A stretch of 30,069 nucleotides of DNA from Dorea sp. CAG:317 (lineage in GTDB: Bacteria; Bacillota; Clostridia; Lachnospirales; Lachnospiraceae), in contig FR892652.1 in assembly GCA_000433535.1 (NCBI GenBank), forward strand, positions 1 through 30,069, in the 5' to 3' direction. Position 1 is the stretch's first letter. Each line of letters begins with the position of its first letter. Of this stretch, positions 22,685-30,069 are shown in pieces. Under the pieces are notes generated by a model that was not told where the DNA came from, did no database searches, and worked only from the letters and a program-made list of their open reading frames with translations. The position numbers and the translations under genes were made by a program.

Positions 22685-23137
22685 TCATTTATCTTTTTTA
22701 TTCTGATTGTGGCGTTTCTGATTCCACAGTGAACCTAACAACATACCAAATGCAGAGATTATTGCTCCGGCTACAATCATTCCCAATTCTGGGGCATTCA
22801 GCTTGTTAAAAGCAATGTTGTTTGCCATTTTAAATGTGCCATATTCAGCAAGCATATACATTGCGCCAAAGAAAAAGGTAAATGTCCATTTTCCTTTTCC
22901 CCAGAAGTTATTTTTACCAATGACAACGGACACAATGAATGTCGCTACAGGAAGGATAATCCAAAAAAACATCAAACTGTAACCCATAGCGTCGCTTCCA
23001 CTTGTAAAGAACCAGAACACAATCATTGCAAACGCCCAAATCAACAGATAAGAGAGAATTGTAATAATTTTGTTTCTGTTTGTGTTGCTTTTCACAACAT
23101 TTTTACTTTCTTCGAGATAATCATAATAGCTTTTCAT
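22685..23137 (-). CDS. Small multi-pass membrane protein next to XRE regulator
   Basis: A 150-residue protein with a charged N-terminus (KSYYDYLEESKNVVKSNTNR) and four likely membrane segments (about residues 25-47, 52-73, 85-100 and 118-138), ending in a basic tail. No family is recognised. AGGGAG precedes the ATG. It lies 64 bases after the XRE gene and probably shares its promoter. HTH/TPR regulators paired with membrane proteins of this kind are common in Firmicutes; the regulator may control it. Confidence 0.78.
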   Translation of the reverse strand: MKSYYDYLEESKNVVKSNTNRNKIITILSYLLIWAFAMIVFWFFTSGSDAMGYSLMFFWIILPVATFIVSVVIGKNNFWGKGKWTFTFFFGAMYMLAEYGTFKMANNIAFNKLNAPELGMIVAGAIISAFGMLLGSLWNQKRHNQNKKDK

Positions 23138-23201
23138 TTTTTGTTCTCCCTGTTGCTCCGGTAGATTATTTATCTACTTTTGCAACAGCCCCCTAATGAT
23201 T

Positions 23202-24266
23202 TTATTTCAATTTTTCCTTATATTCATCAATAAGTTTTTGATATTCTTCGTTTTCTCTGAGAAATTCATATTCACTCCCTTTTTCCATATCGGAAAGTAG
23301 TGCAGGTAGCATTTGCGAAGGATTTATATTTGCTTGTATGCGGTAAAACAGCGGAGAAGCTGTTATATCCCACGGTTCTGTTACCAAATTAAGCAATTTT
23401 CTCAGTAAGGCAATACAAGTGTCAGAGTTTTTTTCCACCATTGCAACCTGTAATGGGGCAACAAAAGAACTATACTCCCATAAATTAAGCAGTTCGGGCA
23501 TTTGAGAAGATTTCTCGGCAATGATTTTTGCAGTTTCATAGTTATTTGCAGACAACTCTGCGTCAACTAACTTGTTCAAAAGTAATTGGACTTTTTGAAC
23601 TGCCGTGAGTAAAGCGTACTGTAATTCCTTAACTGCCTGCTCGGCTTTACCTTGCTGCTCATAAATAGACACCTGAAGCATTAACTTGTCTGCCATACTG
23701 CTGATAATATCTTCTTTACTTGGCATCGAATCCAAAATTTCTTGTGCCTTTTCATAATCAGCAGAACGGATATATCTGCTGGCCAGCATAAATTTTGCAC
23801 TATTACTTATCTTGTCATCCGTGCTATCTGTCAGTTTACTGTACCAAGAAATAATTTCTGCTTCATACGGTTCCTTAGTTGTATCGTCCATTCCCGACAT
23901 CAGCAAATGTCCGTCAAGCTGAAGTGCCATATAGTACAGTAAAGTCTCGTTGTGTGGGTACTCGTGAAGTTTGGCTATTGCAGTTTTGAAGCCTGCAATA
24001 AAACCCTCTGCCTGTACAATGTCTGAAACCTCCCGACAGAAATAGTTGATTTCTGTCATAGTCATATCTTCAGTAAAACAAAATAATGTGTTTAAGTCAA
24101 TTTTCAAAAAGCGAGCAAGCTGAGGTAAAATTGAAATATCTGGGCTTGTTATGCCTTTCTCCCACTTGCTGACAGCAGGCGTGGAAACATTTAGATATTC
24201 AGCTACCTGTTCCTGAGTTAAACCTAACTCCTTGCGTTTTTCCTGTATTACAGTATTCATTGGCAT
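23202..24266 (-). CDS. XRE-family regulator with TPR-like C-terminal domain
   Basis: A 354-residue regulator. The HTH is clear at residues 8-63 (KRKELGLTQEQVAEYLNVSTPAVSKWEKG). The remaining 290 residues are helical and look TPR-like (SADYEKAQEILDSM, GKAEQAVKELQYALL), suggesting control by a peptide or protein ligand as in RRNPP-type regulators, although the family link is not certain. ATG 24266 is chosen because GGAGA lies eight bases upstream. A strong promoter and a perfect palindrome sit just upstream, pointing to autoregulation. Confidence 0.87.
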   Translation of the reverse strand: MPMNTVIQEKRKELGLTQEQVAEYLNVSTPAVSKWEKGITSPDISILPQLARFLKIDLNTLFCFTEDMTMTEINYFCREVSDIVQAEGFIAGFKTAIAKLHEYPHNETLLYYMALQLDGHLLMSGMDDTTKEPYEAEIISWYSKLTDSTDDKISNSAKFMLASRYIRSADYEKAQEILDSMPSKEDIISSMADKLMLQVSIYEQQGKAEQAVKELQYALLTAVQKVQLLLNKLVDAELSANNYETAKIIAEKSSQMPELLNLWEYSSFVAPLQVAMVEKNSDTCIALLRKLLNLVTEPWDITASPLFYRIQANINPSQMLPALLSDMEKGSEYEFLRENEEYQKLIDEYKEKLK

Positions 24267-24291
24267 AGCACCATCTCCTTTATATTCAAAT

Positions 24292-24341
24292 ACAAAAGCT
24301 TTTGTTGATACTATTGTACCATCTGTTTTATTCCTTTACAA
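24292..24341 (-). promoter_or_regulatory. XRE promoter and palindromic operator
   Basis: The minus strand has TTGTAA (24336-24341), a 17-base spacer, then TACAAT (24313-24318). Immediately downstream, covering the expected start of the RNA, is a perfect 14-bp palindrome ACAAAAGCTTTTGT (24292-24305). This is a classic place for a dimeric repressor to control its own gene. Confidence 0.72.
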
Positions 24342-24434
24342 TCGAGTAGATGTTAACTTGTAGGGAAGTTTTTTAACCAATAGTTAATTAAAACAAATAT
24401 GCCAAAAAGAGATAAAACATCAATACATTAAGCA

Positions 24435-24471
24435 AAGGCGATACCGTTTTGTGTCGGTATCGCCTTCTTTT
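24435..24471. terminator. Strong hairpin, terminator on the plus strand
   Basis: A perfect 12-bp stem AAGGCGATACCG/CGGTATCGCCTT (24435-24446 with 24455-24466) with an 8-base loop, followed on the plus strand by CTTTTAT. No plus-strand gene ends here. On the minus strand it lies 41 bases after the FAD oxidoreductase stub and has only a weak T tract. It may be the relic of the terminator of a lost gene. Confidence 0.6.
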
Positions 24472-24506
24472 ATCGTCTGTATGCGGTTTTTATGGGTTAG
24501 GCATAA

Positions 24507-24680
24507 TTATCTCGCTGTAAACAATTTCTTCGGCTCTGTGTCAATTCCCTTTTCTTCCAGGAAATACGCACACATAAGCCCCGCGATCCCGCCTCCGATG
24601 ATCAACACATCTGTCTTCGTATCACCTTTAAGAGTCTCAAAATACGGCAGCAAGGCATTTTCTGTCCAAATAGATTCCAT
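24507..24680 (-). pseudogene. N-terminal stub of a FAD-dependent oxidoreductase
   Basis: 57 codons beginning MESIWTENALLPYFETLKGD, then TDVLIIGGGIAGLMCAYFLEEKGID, the Rossmann strand and GxGxxG loop that bind FAD in DadA/glycine-oxidase-like enzymes. Real members run to about 400-500 residues. Here, after GID, the sequence changes to TEPKKLFTAR and stops. AAGGATGATAAG precedes ATG 24680, so the 5' end is genuine. The rest of the gene was removed or displaced, marking the edge of the inserted region that holds the XRE module. Confidence 0.78.
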
Positions 24681-24860
24681 CACTTATCATCCTTTCTGAT
24701 TACTAAGTATGCCCGATAATATATATTCTGCACAATCTGAGGTAAGTATGCATCTTCCTGTCAAACAAATGTCTCTCGACTTTTCCCGTTTTCACATTCT
24801 TCATGCCGCAAGCCTTTATTCATGCCTTTCCACTGAGAAAAGACAAACAGCTTCATACAG

Positions 24861-24901
24861 AAAAATACTGCAGACGGTGCAATCCTTGCACACGTCTGCA
24901 G
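24861..24901 (-). terminator. Intrinsic terminator of the fibro-slime adhesin
   Basis: A long stem: CTGCAGACG (24868-24876) with CGTCTGCAG (24893-24901), extended by GTGCA/TGCAC with one bulged A. The minus strand continues TATTTTTCTG. It starts 11 bases after the adhesin stop. Confidence 0.85.
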
Positions 24902-24911
24902 ATGATTCTAC

Positions 24912-27900
24912 TTATTTCCTACGTTTCGCTGCTGCCACTGCCGTAACCAGGACAAAAACAGAAATTCCCATGATTACCAGCCACAAAAGCAGATTGTTTT
25001 CATCCCCTGTTTTGGGGATTTTATTAACTGAAGTCTCCGGTTTCTCAGACTTCCCAGGTTTTCCAGGTTTCTCAGACTTCTCAGGTTCCTCAGGCTTTGT
25101 CGGTGTGTCACCCTTTGTGTTCGTGAACGCTGCATTGGCTGTTTCACCTTTCGTAATTCCACCGCTGATTGTGCCGGAAGCCGGATTTACCGTCCACCCG
25201 CTCTCTGCCTCTTCTGAAATTGTCCACTGTGTGCCGGCAGGCAGGCCGAGAACCGTCAGCGCTTCGTCATGCCGCAGAGAAAGTGTTCCACCATCACTGA
25301 TATAACCGGCACGCTGCTCTCCGTAGTAATAGTATTCGCCTTTCAGCGCCTTGCCGTTGGCATCTTTCAAAGAAACCGTAAAAGTAAAGTTCTGGGTATA
25401 ATCTGCCTCTTTCAACTTATCGCCGGATACAGCCTTGCTGATTCGCAGCCTGCCGGTATCCTCCGGCGTCGTCTTTTTGTTGGTAACAACAACGGTATTC
25501 AACAGGCTGAATAAGCTCGTAAGATCCCTGCCTCTTAAGTTGTCCCAGTTGGCAGTGTTGGTGTGTCCCCCATACAGTTTATGTTCCAGCGCATCCGTAT
25601 TCTGTTCCACGCGTGCCCGCAGAAAGCCCTCGTCTGTGGTGAAGAACGGATAGATATTCCGTCCGCCATCCTCATCATGCAGACCGTAATCCACCACCGC
25701 GTTCATGCCATAGTGGAGGTTCATGCTGCGGGAAATATTTGTTCCACTAAGCTTGTCATCCGTCCAGCCATCTATCGCAAACGCCCCGGTCTTCTGCTTC
25801 TGGGCAATCGCAGTGATATCCCGCAATGTAATATTGACCATATCATCCGCCGCATACTTCGTCATGGTCTGCATCAGCTTACCAACGCCGGCCATAACGG
25901 TGACACCGTCATCCTTGACGCCCGCATCAGCGTAAATCGAATAGATGCCCACAACAACCGGAATTTCCGTTGTATTCCATTCATACCCCGATGGCGCAGC
26001 CGTCTCTTTCAGTGTGTACCTGGAACCTACTTCCGCCCACGTCACCTGCGCATAGCCGTCCTCAGCCTTTTGATCTGGTCTGAAGATCAACATACCGTCC
26101 TGCCCGTCTACTGTAGCAGTCGTGCCAGTGACAACCTCAGCACCGTCCTTATAAAGGGTAAATTTCACTCCATTGACGCCCCTGCCGTTCTCGTCCACCT
26201 TCTGTACACGCAGCTCCCGGCGCTCATTGGGGATATAGATGGTTGAGCGGAACTCCCGCTGGAACTGATCCGTATCCAGGAAGGAGAAATCACGCTCATC
26301 AAAGTTTCCAGTAATTTTCAGCTTTGCTACAATTGCGTTAATCACTTCGTCGGTAGTCTTGCCGTTCGCAGCACCCTTCTTGACTTCACCAGACACATAG
26401 GCTTCCAGAGCGTTATAAAGCTCTTCAGAGGTGTTCCCTTTAATGCCAAGCTTCTCCAACGCATCCGGCTGAATGATGCCGTACACCATTTTCATGTCGC
26501 CATTTGGGTTGTTCAACGCATATCGATCTGCACGTCCCGGAAGATCCTCTAACAGACCCTCCAGCTTTCCAGTATTCTGATTGTAGGTAAGGCGCCATTC
26601 CGGCCAACGCTCGTCGCTTGCCTGATACAGCGCCGCCTTAAGAATCGCTTTGCGCCACGCTTCGGCGGTTCGTTCTGCCGGAGCAACCGCTCCATAGCCT
26701 TCTGTATTGCTGCCATAGAGAGCCTGCCACTTTCCGTCGCCAGCCACGTCGTCGTGGGACATATTCCCTTCCAGCAGCATAGGAACAGCGACAATGAGAC
26801 CGTCTTTCTTACTGCCCTCATCAAGTTTCGTGTTGCTTGACGCGATAACTCCTGATTTCGTATCAAATTGGCCATAGGTCAGCATACCCGTTTCGCGGAT
26901 ACTTGAGAAGAAGCTGGCATATGCGCCAGTCTGGTAACGGTTTGCAACAACCAGCATGGAGGTGTCCACATTGAACCTGAGCACAATGTCCTTCGGCAAA
27001 GTACGGTATCCACCAGCCGTTTTGGTCTCCTTCAGGATATAATAAAGTGTGCCGTCTGAATGGTACTGATCGTTGAAGCTGAAAGGCGAACCATCTGCTC
27101 TGGTAAACGATGTTGTTCCGTCTGCATCGGTCGTCAAAGTACCGATTTTCTCGCCTGTCACTTCGTAGTCTGCAGCATCGACGCTGTCGCCCTTGTTAGC
27201 CTTTGCCTTATATAGATCAAACTCCACGCCTCCCAGCGCATCACCATTCTGATCTACCTTCTTGATGCTGTGGTAGAGGGATGGCTGGAGGTTGAAACGC
27301 ATCTGCAGGCTGGAATCGTAATTTCCCCGTTCCAGATAGAACATCTTCAGGCTGTGGTCGGTACCGGTAGGGAATATTTTACCCCCATTAGCGGTAGTCA
27401 CCCAGTGTATCGCATCTGCTTCTGTCTGCCCCAGTGCATTTACAAACATATCATACAGCGTGGTTGTCTTATCACCTTCCACACTGCCGGGGTTGTCCGG
27501 CAGTCCGCCGGTTCGCCAACTCTGGCCGGTGATGACCTCGCCGGTGCTGAAGTTGATGGTGCCGTACAGCTCACTGTGGATGCCTCCCAGATCCAGCACC
27601 AGCACATCGTCTATAAAGACCCAGACGTCATCGTCTCCGGAAAATTGAAACACCATGTCCTGCTTGCCGGAGGTTCCCATGTTCAGCTGGCCGTTCTCCG
27701 GCTGGATGAAATCTACCTGCATGGTCATGCCCATATAGTGATTCGCTAGAACAGCATTGTTTACGTTTGTAATCTTTTCAGAGCTGGAGAGAATGTTGGT
27801 CGCTTTCCCCTTCTCATCCGCTGTCTGAATGCTGTCAAAAACCTTTGACGCGCTGTCAAAGGGGAAGAAGTTACCCAGACTCATGTCGCCATCGAACTCC

Positions 27901-29324
27901 TGAGTCTTATCGTTCCAACCGGCATCCGTACGCCATACGGCGGGACCGTCATAGAGGGTAAAGCTATCGCCGGCTGTGTTCAATTCAGCATAATTCTTAC
28001 GGGCATCATAATAATAGTAGCCTTCATTATCGATCTGGAACAGACCTTTTACGTCCTTATGGGTATACTTTCCATCCGTTGATGTGCCCGGATCAAACAG
28101 ATAGCTCAGAGATGCCTTTTCGCAGCTGCCGCTGACCGTTTCCTTACCGTCCTCACCAGTGGTTACCGTCAGACCACGGCTCTCCAGAAGCTTTTTAGAA
28201 AGCGCTCTGGCCGCCTGCACGCCGGCGTTTTCGGATTCCGCATGATTCAGGTTCGCAACGTCCATAAACTGACTATTACCCCAATCATCGGACTCAGTTC
28301 CTGTCGCACCCTCGAGGGGCTTACGTGCATCGTCCAGATTGATATAAGGATAACCGTTCTCCAGTGTGGATTTCACGATATTCTTCATATTCGTGTGGGC
28401 CTTGCCCCAGGGACGGCCGGCGCCTGAGCCCTGATTCCAAAAACCGGCTTCACGCATAGCAGAACCGCCGAAGAGCAGCAGGGCATCCTTATTAATACCA
28501 CCGCTGTAATTCTCAAATTTCGCACCATTCGGCAAGACATCGTTTCCACCACTGCCTATTTTGGGATCGTAGTCAAACAGATTGACGGTGGTGCCTGCAG
28601 GCGTGATGCCCTGCACCGTATGATCCTCCAGCGATCCTCCATTTAATGGTACACGGGTACCGGGGTAATTGTTCGCATATACTTCCGCGCCGCCGGCATC
28701 CAGCCGAACCTCCAGCGGAGCGACGTCCTCTGCCAGGCTGCAACCTTCCGGCAAAACCGCCCGCAAAAGGTAGATCGTCTGCGGCTCGCCCTCTGAATTC
28801 TCGATTACCTGCGGCTCTTCCGACAGAGCGGAAAAATCCCATGTAATGTCTACCAGCGTCTCTTTGTCCGACTGCCCGGCAGAGTTTGACTGCACCGCGC
28901 TGATCTGCTTAGGCAGCATTTCCGTCAAGATTTCCTGCAGCTCCTCCGAAGTGTACTGCTGCATGTCCAGACCGGGAAGACCCAGATACCATGTCTCATT
29001 GTATTCCGTGAGGAATTCCTCATCGTCCACCCACGTCCATGTCGTAATCTGTACGTCAAGGTTATCTTCGTTTTTCAACTGACTATCCTCTTCGTCAACT
29101 GGGGGTGTGGATTCCTCTGCAGGAGGCACGTCCTCCATTCCTGCCGCGGACTGTGATTCTGTTTCTGTTATAGGCACCTCAGCCGCCAACGTTCCCACTG
29201 CATTTGCGCCAAACAATATAACACAAAGCGCAAAGCAGACAATTCTGCGCCAAAATTTTGTGCCCCATCTATATACTTTCTCATTGAAGCATCCCTCCCT
29301 CATTTTTTTTGCTGATAACTTCAT
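24912..29324 (-). CDS. Giant fibro-slime/SpaA surface protein with LPXTG-type anchor
   Basis: A 1470-residue wall-anchored protein. It has an N-terminal signal with a long basic region (about residues 1-48, ending LAAEV) and an acidic spacer. A fibro-slime/PA14-like domain is centred on 560-600 (FSGDDDVWVFIDDVLVLDLGG, the Asp cluster typical of metal-binding adhesins) and reaches MFYLERG (about 661-667). Two prealbumin-like modules follow (IKKVDQNGDALGGVEFDLYK near 687, and VQKVDENGRGVNGVKFTLYK), then a long insert, a C-terminal Cna-like module (DTGRLRISKAVSG ... FTFTVSLKDANGKALKGEY), Lys/Pro/Glu repeats, the sortase motif IPKTG (1436-1440), a membrane helix and KRRK. GGAGGAG precedes the ATG. 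Monocistronic, with its own terminator; no pilus sortase is adjacent. It is a likely adhesin to mucus, cells or glycans; ligand unknown. Confidence 0.92.
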   Translation of the reverse strand: MKLSAKKMREGCFNEKVYRWGTKFWRRIVCFALCVILFGANAVGTLAAEVPITETESQSAAGMEDVPPAEESTPPVDEEDSQLKNEDNLDVQITTWTWVDDEEFLTEYNETWYLGLPGLDMQQYTSEELQEILTEMLPKQISAVQSNSAGQSDKETLVDITWDFSALSEEPQVIENSEGEPQTIYLLRAVLPEGCSLAEDVAPLEVRLDAGGAEVYANNYPGTRVPLNGGSLEDHTVQGITPAGTTVNLFDYDPKIGSGGNDVLPNGAKFENYSGGINKDALLLFGGSAMREAGFWNQGSGAGRPWGKAHTNMKNIVKSTLENGYPYINLDDARKPLEGATGTESDDWGNSQFMDVANLNHAESENAGVQAARALSKKLLESRGLTVTTGEDGKETVSGSCEKASLSYLFDPGTSTDGKYTHKDVKGLFQIDNEGYYYYDARKNYAELNTAGDSFTLYDGPAVWRTDAGWNDKTQEFDGDMSLGNFFPFDSASKVFDSIQTADEKGKATNILSSSEKITNVNNAVLANHYMGMTMQVDFIQPENGQLNMGTSGKQDMVFQFSGDDDVWVFIDDVLVLDLGGIHSELYGTINFSTGEVITGQSWRTGGLPDNPGSVEGDKTTTLYDMFVNALGQTEADAIHWVTTANGGKIFPTGTDHSLKMFYLERGNYDSSLQMRFNLQPSLYHSIKKVDQNGDALGGVEFDLYKAKANKGDSVDAADYEVTGEKIGTLTTDADGTTSFTRADGSPFSFNDQYHSDGTLYYILKETKTAGGYRTLPKDIVLRFNVDTSMLVVANRYQTGAYASFFSSIRETGMLTYGQFDTKSGVIASSNTKLDEGSKKDGLIVAVPMLLEGNMSHDDVAGDGKWQALYGSNTEGYGAVAPAERTAEAWRKAILKAALYQASDERWPEWRLTYNQNTGKLEGLLEDLPGRADRYALNNPNGDMKMVYGIIQPDALEKLGIKGNTSEELYNALEAYVSGEVKKGAANGKTTDEVINAIVAKLKITGNFDERDFSFLDTDQFQREFRSTIYIPNERRELRVQKVDENGRGVNGVKFTLYKDGAEVVTGTTATVDGQDGMLIFRPDQKAEDGYAQVTWAEVGSRYTLKETAAPSGYEWNTTEIPVVVGIYSIYADAGVKDDGVTVMAGVGKLMQTMTKYAADDMVNITLRDITAIAQKQKTGAFAIDGWTDDKLSGTNISRSMNLHYGMNAVVDYGLHDEDGGRNIYPFFTTDEGFLRARVEQNTDALEHKLYGGHTNTANWDNLRGRDLTSLFSLLNTVVVTNKKTTPEDTGRLRISKAVSGDKLKEADYTQNFTFTVSLKDANGKALKGEYYYYGEQRAGYISDGGTLSLRHDEALTVLGLPAGTQWTISEEAESGWTVNPASGTISGGITKGETANAAFTNTKGDTPTKPEEPEKSEKPGKPGKSEKPETSVNKIPKTGDENNLLLWLVIMGISVFVLVTAVAAAKRRK

Positions 29325-29432
29325 TTCTGACTCTCCTCCCTTTAATTTTCTTAATCAGACGTTTGCGAAACGCCACATGCCGCATAAATGTGACATCTTT
29401 TGTTAGGTATTTGCCACATCTAACTTGTACTA

Positions 29433-29438
29433 ATTATA
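29433..29438 (-). promoter_or_regulatory. Possible -10 of the fibro-slime adhesin
   Basis: TATAAT on the minus strand, about 110 bases before the adhesin ATG, without a convincing -35. Downstream the leader has a small hairpin (CGTTT-GCG-AAACG), and upstream near 29475 a CGCGC-TTT-GCGCG hairpin in locally GC-rich sequence. Assignment is weak. Confidence 0.3.
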
Positions 29439-29534
29439 TTCTTTCGAGCATCCCTCAATCCATACCCTGCGGGTGGGCGCGCTTTGCGCGATATAGTATA
29501 GTCCAACACCTATCAAATCAAAAGCAATGGATTC

Positions 29535-29948
29535 TCAGCATTGACGCATCAGATCCACCATACTGCTGATCTCGGCAAAAGCATCCTCATCATCTAGATC
29601 AACCCACGTCTGGCGTCCTATCAAGATATGCGGTGCATGCATAGCCAGTTCAGACAGCATAGCCTGTGCCGTCTTTTCCACCAGATCTGTATGAATAATC
29701 CACTGACAGCCTTGATGGTCACAGATAACCAAATCGCCTTCCATGCCTTTTGTAATCTCCGTAATCTCTGGTTCATACCAATCCTCTGAATTCTGGTTGT
29801 ATACTCGTAAGCCAGCCTGAACAATATCCTTATACGGAAGCCTGTATCTTCCCGTGTGAGAATCCACAGCTTCAATCCATTTCTTTGTAAATCGGATATC
29901 CGTTGGATTCAATATAAGGTTCATCTTCTGCTTCATCTTCTGCTTCAT
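29535..29948 (-). CDS. Unrecognised acidic protein with repeat-bearing N-terminus
   Basis: A 137-residue protein I cannot assign. After a Lys/Met/Gln repeat (KMKQKMKQKM) comes NLILNPTDIRFTKKWIEAVDSHTGRYRLPYKDIVQAGLRVY, a beta-looking segment (GDLVICDHQGCQWIIHTDL), and an acidic C-terminus (WVDLDDEDAFAEISSMVDLM). ATG 29948 is used; a TTG at 29969 in front (LEEYAEKMKQ) continues the frame and also looks coding, so the N-terminus may be longer or truncated. No partner genes in view. It is about 210 bases upstream of the adhesin in the same direction. Confidence 0.6.
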   Translation of the reverse strand: MKQKMKQKMNLILNPTDIRFTKKWIEAVDSHTGRYRLPYKDIVQAGLRVYNQNSEDWYEPEITEITKGMEGDLVICDHQGCQWIIHTDLVEKTAQAMLSELAMHAPHILIGRQTWVDLDDEDAFAEISSMVDLMRQC

Positions 29949-29955
29949 CTTCTCC
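29920..29955 (-). repeat. 12-bp tandem repeat in the start of the 29535-29948 gene
   Basis: Three copies of a 12-base unit (plus strand TTCATCTTCTGC twice, then TTCATCTTCTCC) encode KMKQ repeats next to the start codon. Slippage would change the length by four residues without breaking the frame. Confidence 0.75.
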
Positions 29956-30069
29956 GCATACTCCTCCAAATATCTATTTCACGTCCTCTGCGCGATAATG
30001 TAGGAAATATAATTCAAGTGTTACATAGTTATTTCGAAAAGTTTTATGAACGATTTTCAGTGGAAAACA

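Noticed and set aside
25563..26246. Long plus-strand open frame opposite the fibro-slime adhesin
   Set aside because: It mirrors a strongly supported adhesin gene, lacks a ribosome site and has no recognisable domain. It reflects the composition of the minus-strand codons.
1..30069. tRNA, rRNA, riboswitch and CRISPR searches by eye
   Set aside because: No cloverleaf with CCA-type ends, no rRNA-like conserved blocks, no recognisable riboswitch core and no short regular repeats were seen; a covariance-model scan could still find a small RNA.

Overview
The window reads as a chromosomal stretch of a gut Clostridia-type Firmicute, most likely Lachnospiraceae. I infer this from the gene families, strong AGGAGG-type ribosome binding sites, AT-rich intergenic DNA and sigma-A-like promoters. 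I cannot name the species from sequence alone. Nearly every gene lies on the minus strand; the main exception is a DUF5107/TPR gene at 18515-20440.

Region 1 (1 to about 8735) is one end of a Tn916/Tn5397-family integrative conjugative element (ICE). In transcription order it carries a sortase-anchored VaFE/SpaA surface protein, two DUF961 (YdcP, Tn916 Orf23/Orf22-type) proteins, an AT-rich orphan gene with its own promoter and terminator, the coupling ATPase TcpA (Orf21-type), an oriT with the conserved GC-rich hairpin, the MobT relaxase (Orf20-type), a 43-residue DUF3789 protein and TcpD. The element continues past base 1. Its end inside the window interrupts a fic gene exactly in the HPFxDGN catalytic motif. 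This is the kind of target known for Tn5397, which uses a large serine recombinase.

Region 2 (8735-12.8 kb) is host or accessory DNA: the truncated fic gene and a translationally coupled pair made of an AAA ATPase and a TOPRIM-like protein. The pair has a near-consensus promoter and its own terminator and is a candidate anti-phage module. A gene desert of about 1 kb follows.

Region 3 (12.8-20.4 kb) is a run of small accessory and housekeeping genes: a YaiI/YqxD (DUF188) protein, an Imm5-like protein, a DUF2200 protein, a decayed MerR/TipAS regulator, a rhodanese lipoprotein, a small membrane protein, a methyltransferase, a regulator whose HTH has been internally deleted, a family 4 uracil-DNA glycosylase and a tyrosine phosphatase. 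The DUF5107/TPR protein is divergent to these.

Region 4 (20.4-24.7 kb) is a nested insertion zone: a group IIC-like intron with its reverse transcriptase placed just after an intrinsic terminator, a 32-residue Cys-rich ORF, a membrane protein, an XRE regulator with a palindromic operator, and a 57-codon stub of a FAD oxidoreductase.

Region 5 (24.9-30 kb) holds a second giant LPXTG-type adhesin with a fibro-slime domain, and an unrecognised gene with 12-bp tandem repeats. No tRNA, rRNA or CRISPR array was seen. The best candidates for something little described are the self-contained gene cassette inside the ICE (3286-4160), the ATPase/TOPRIM pair, and the two stacked terminators in front of the ICE adhesin.
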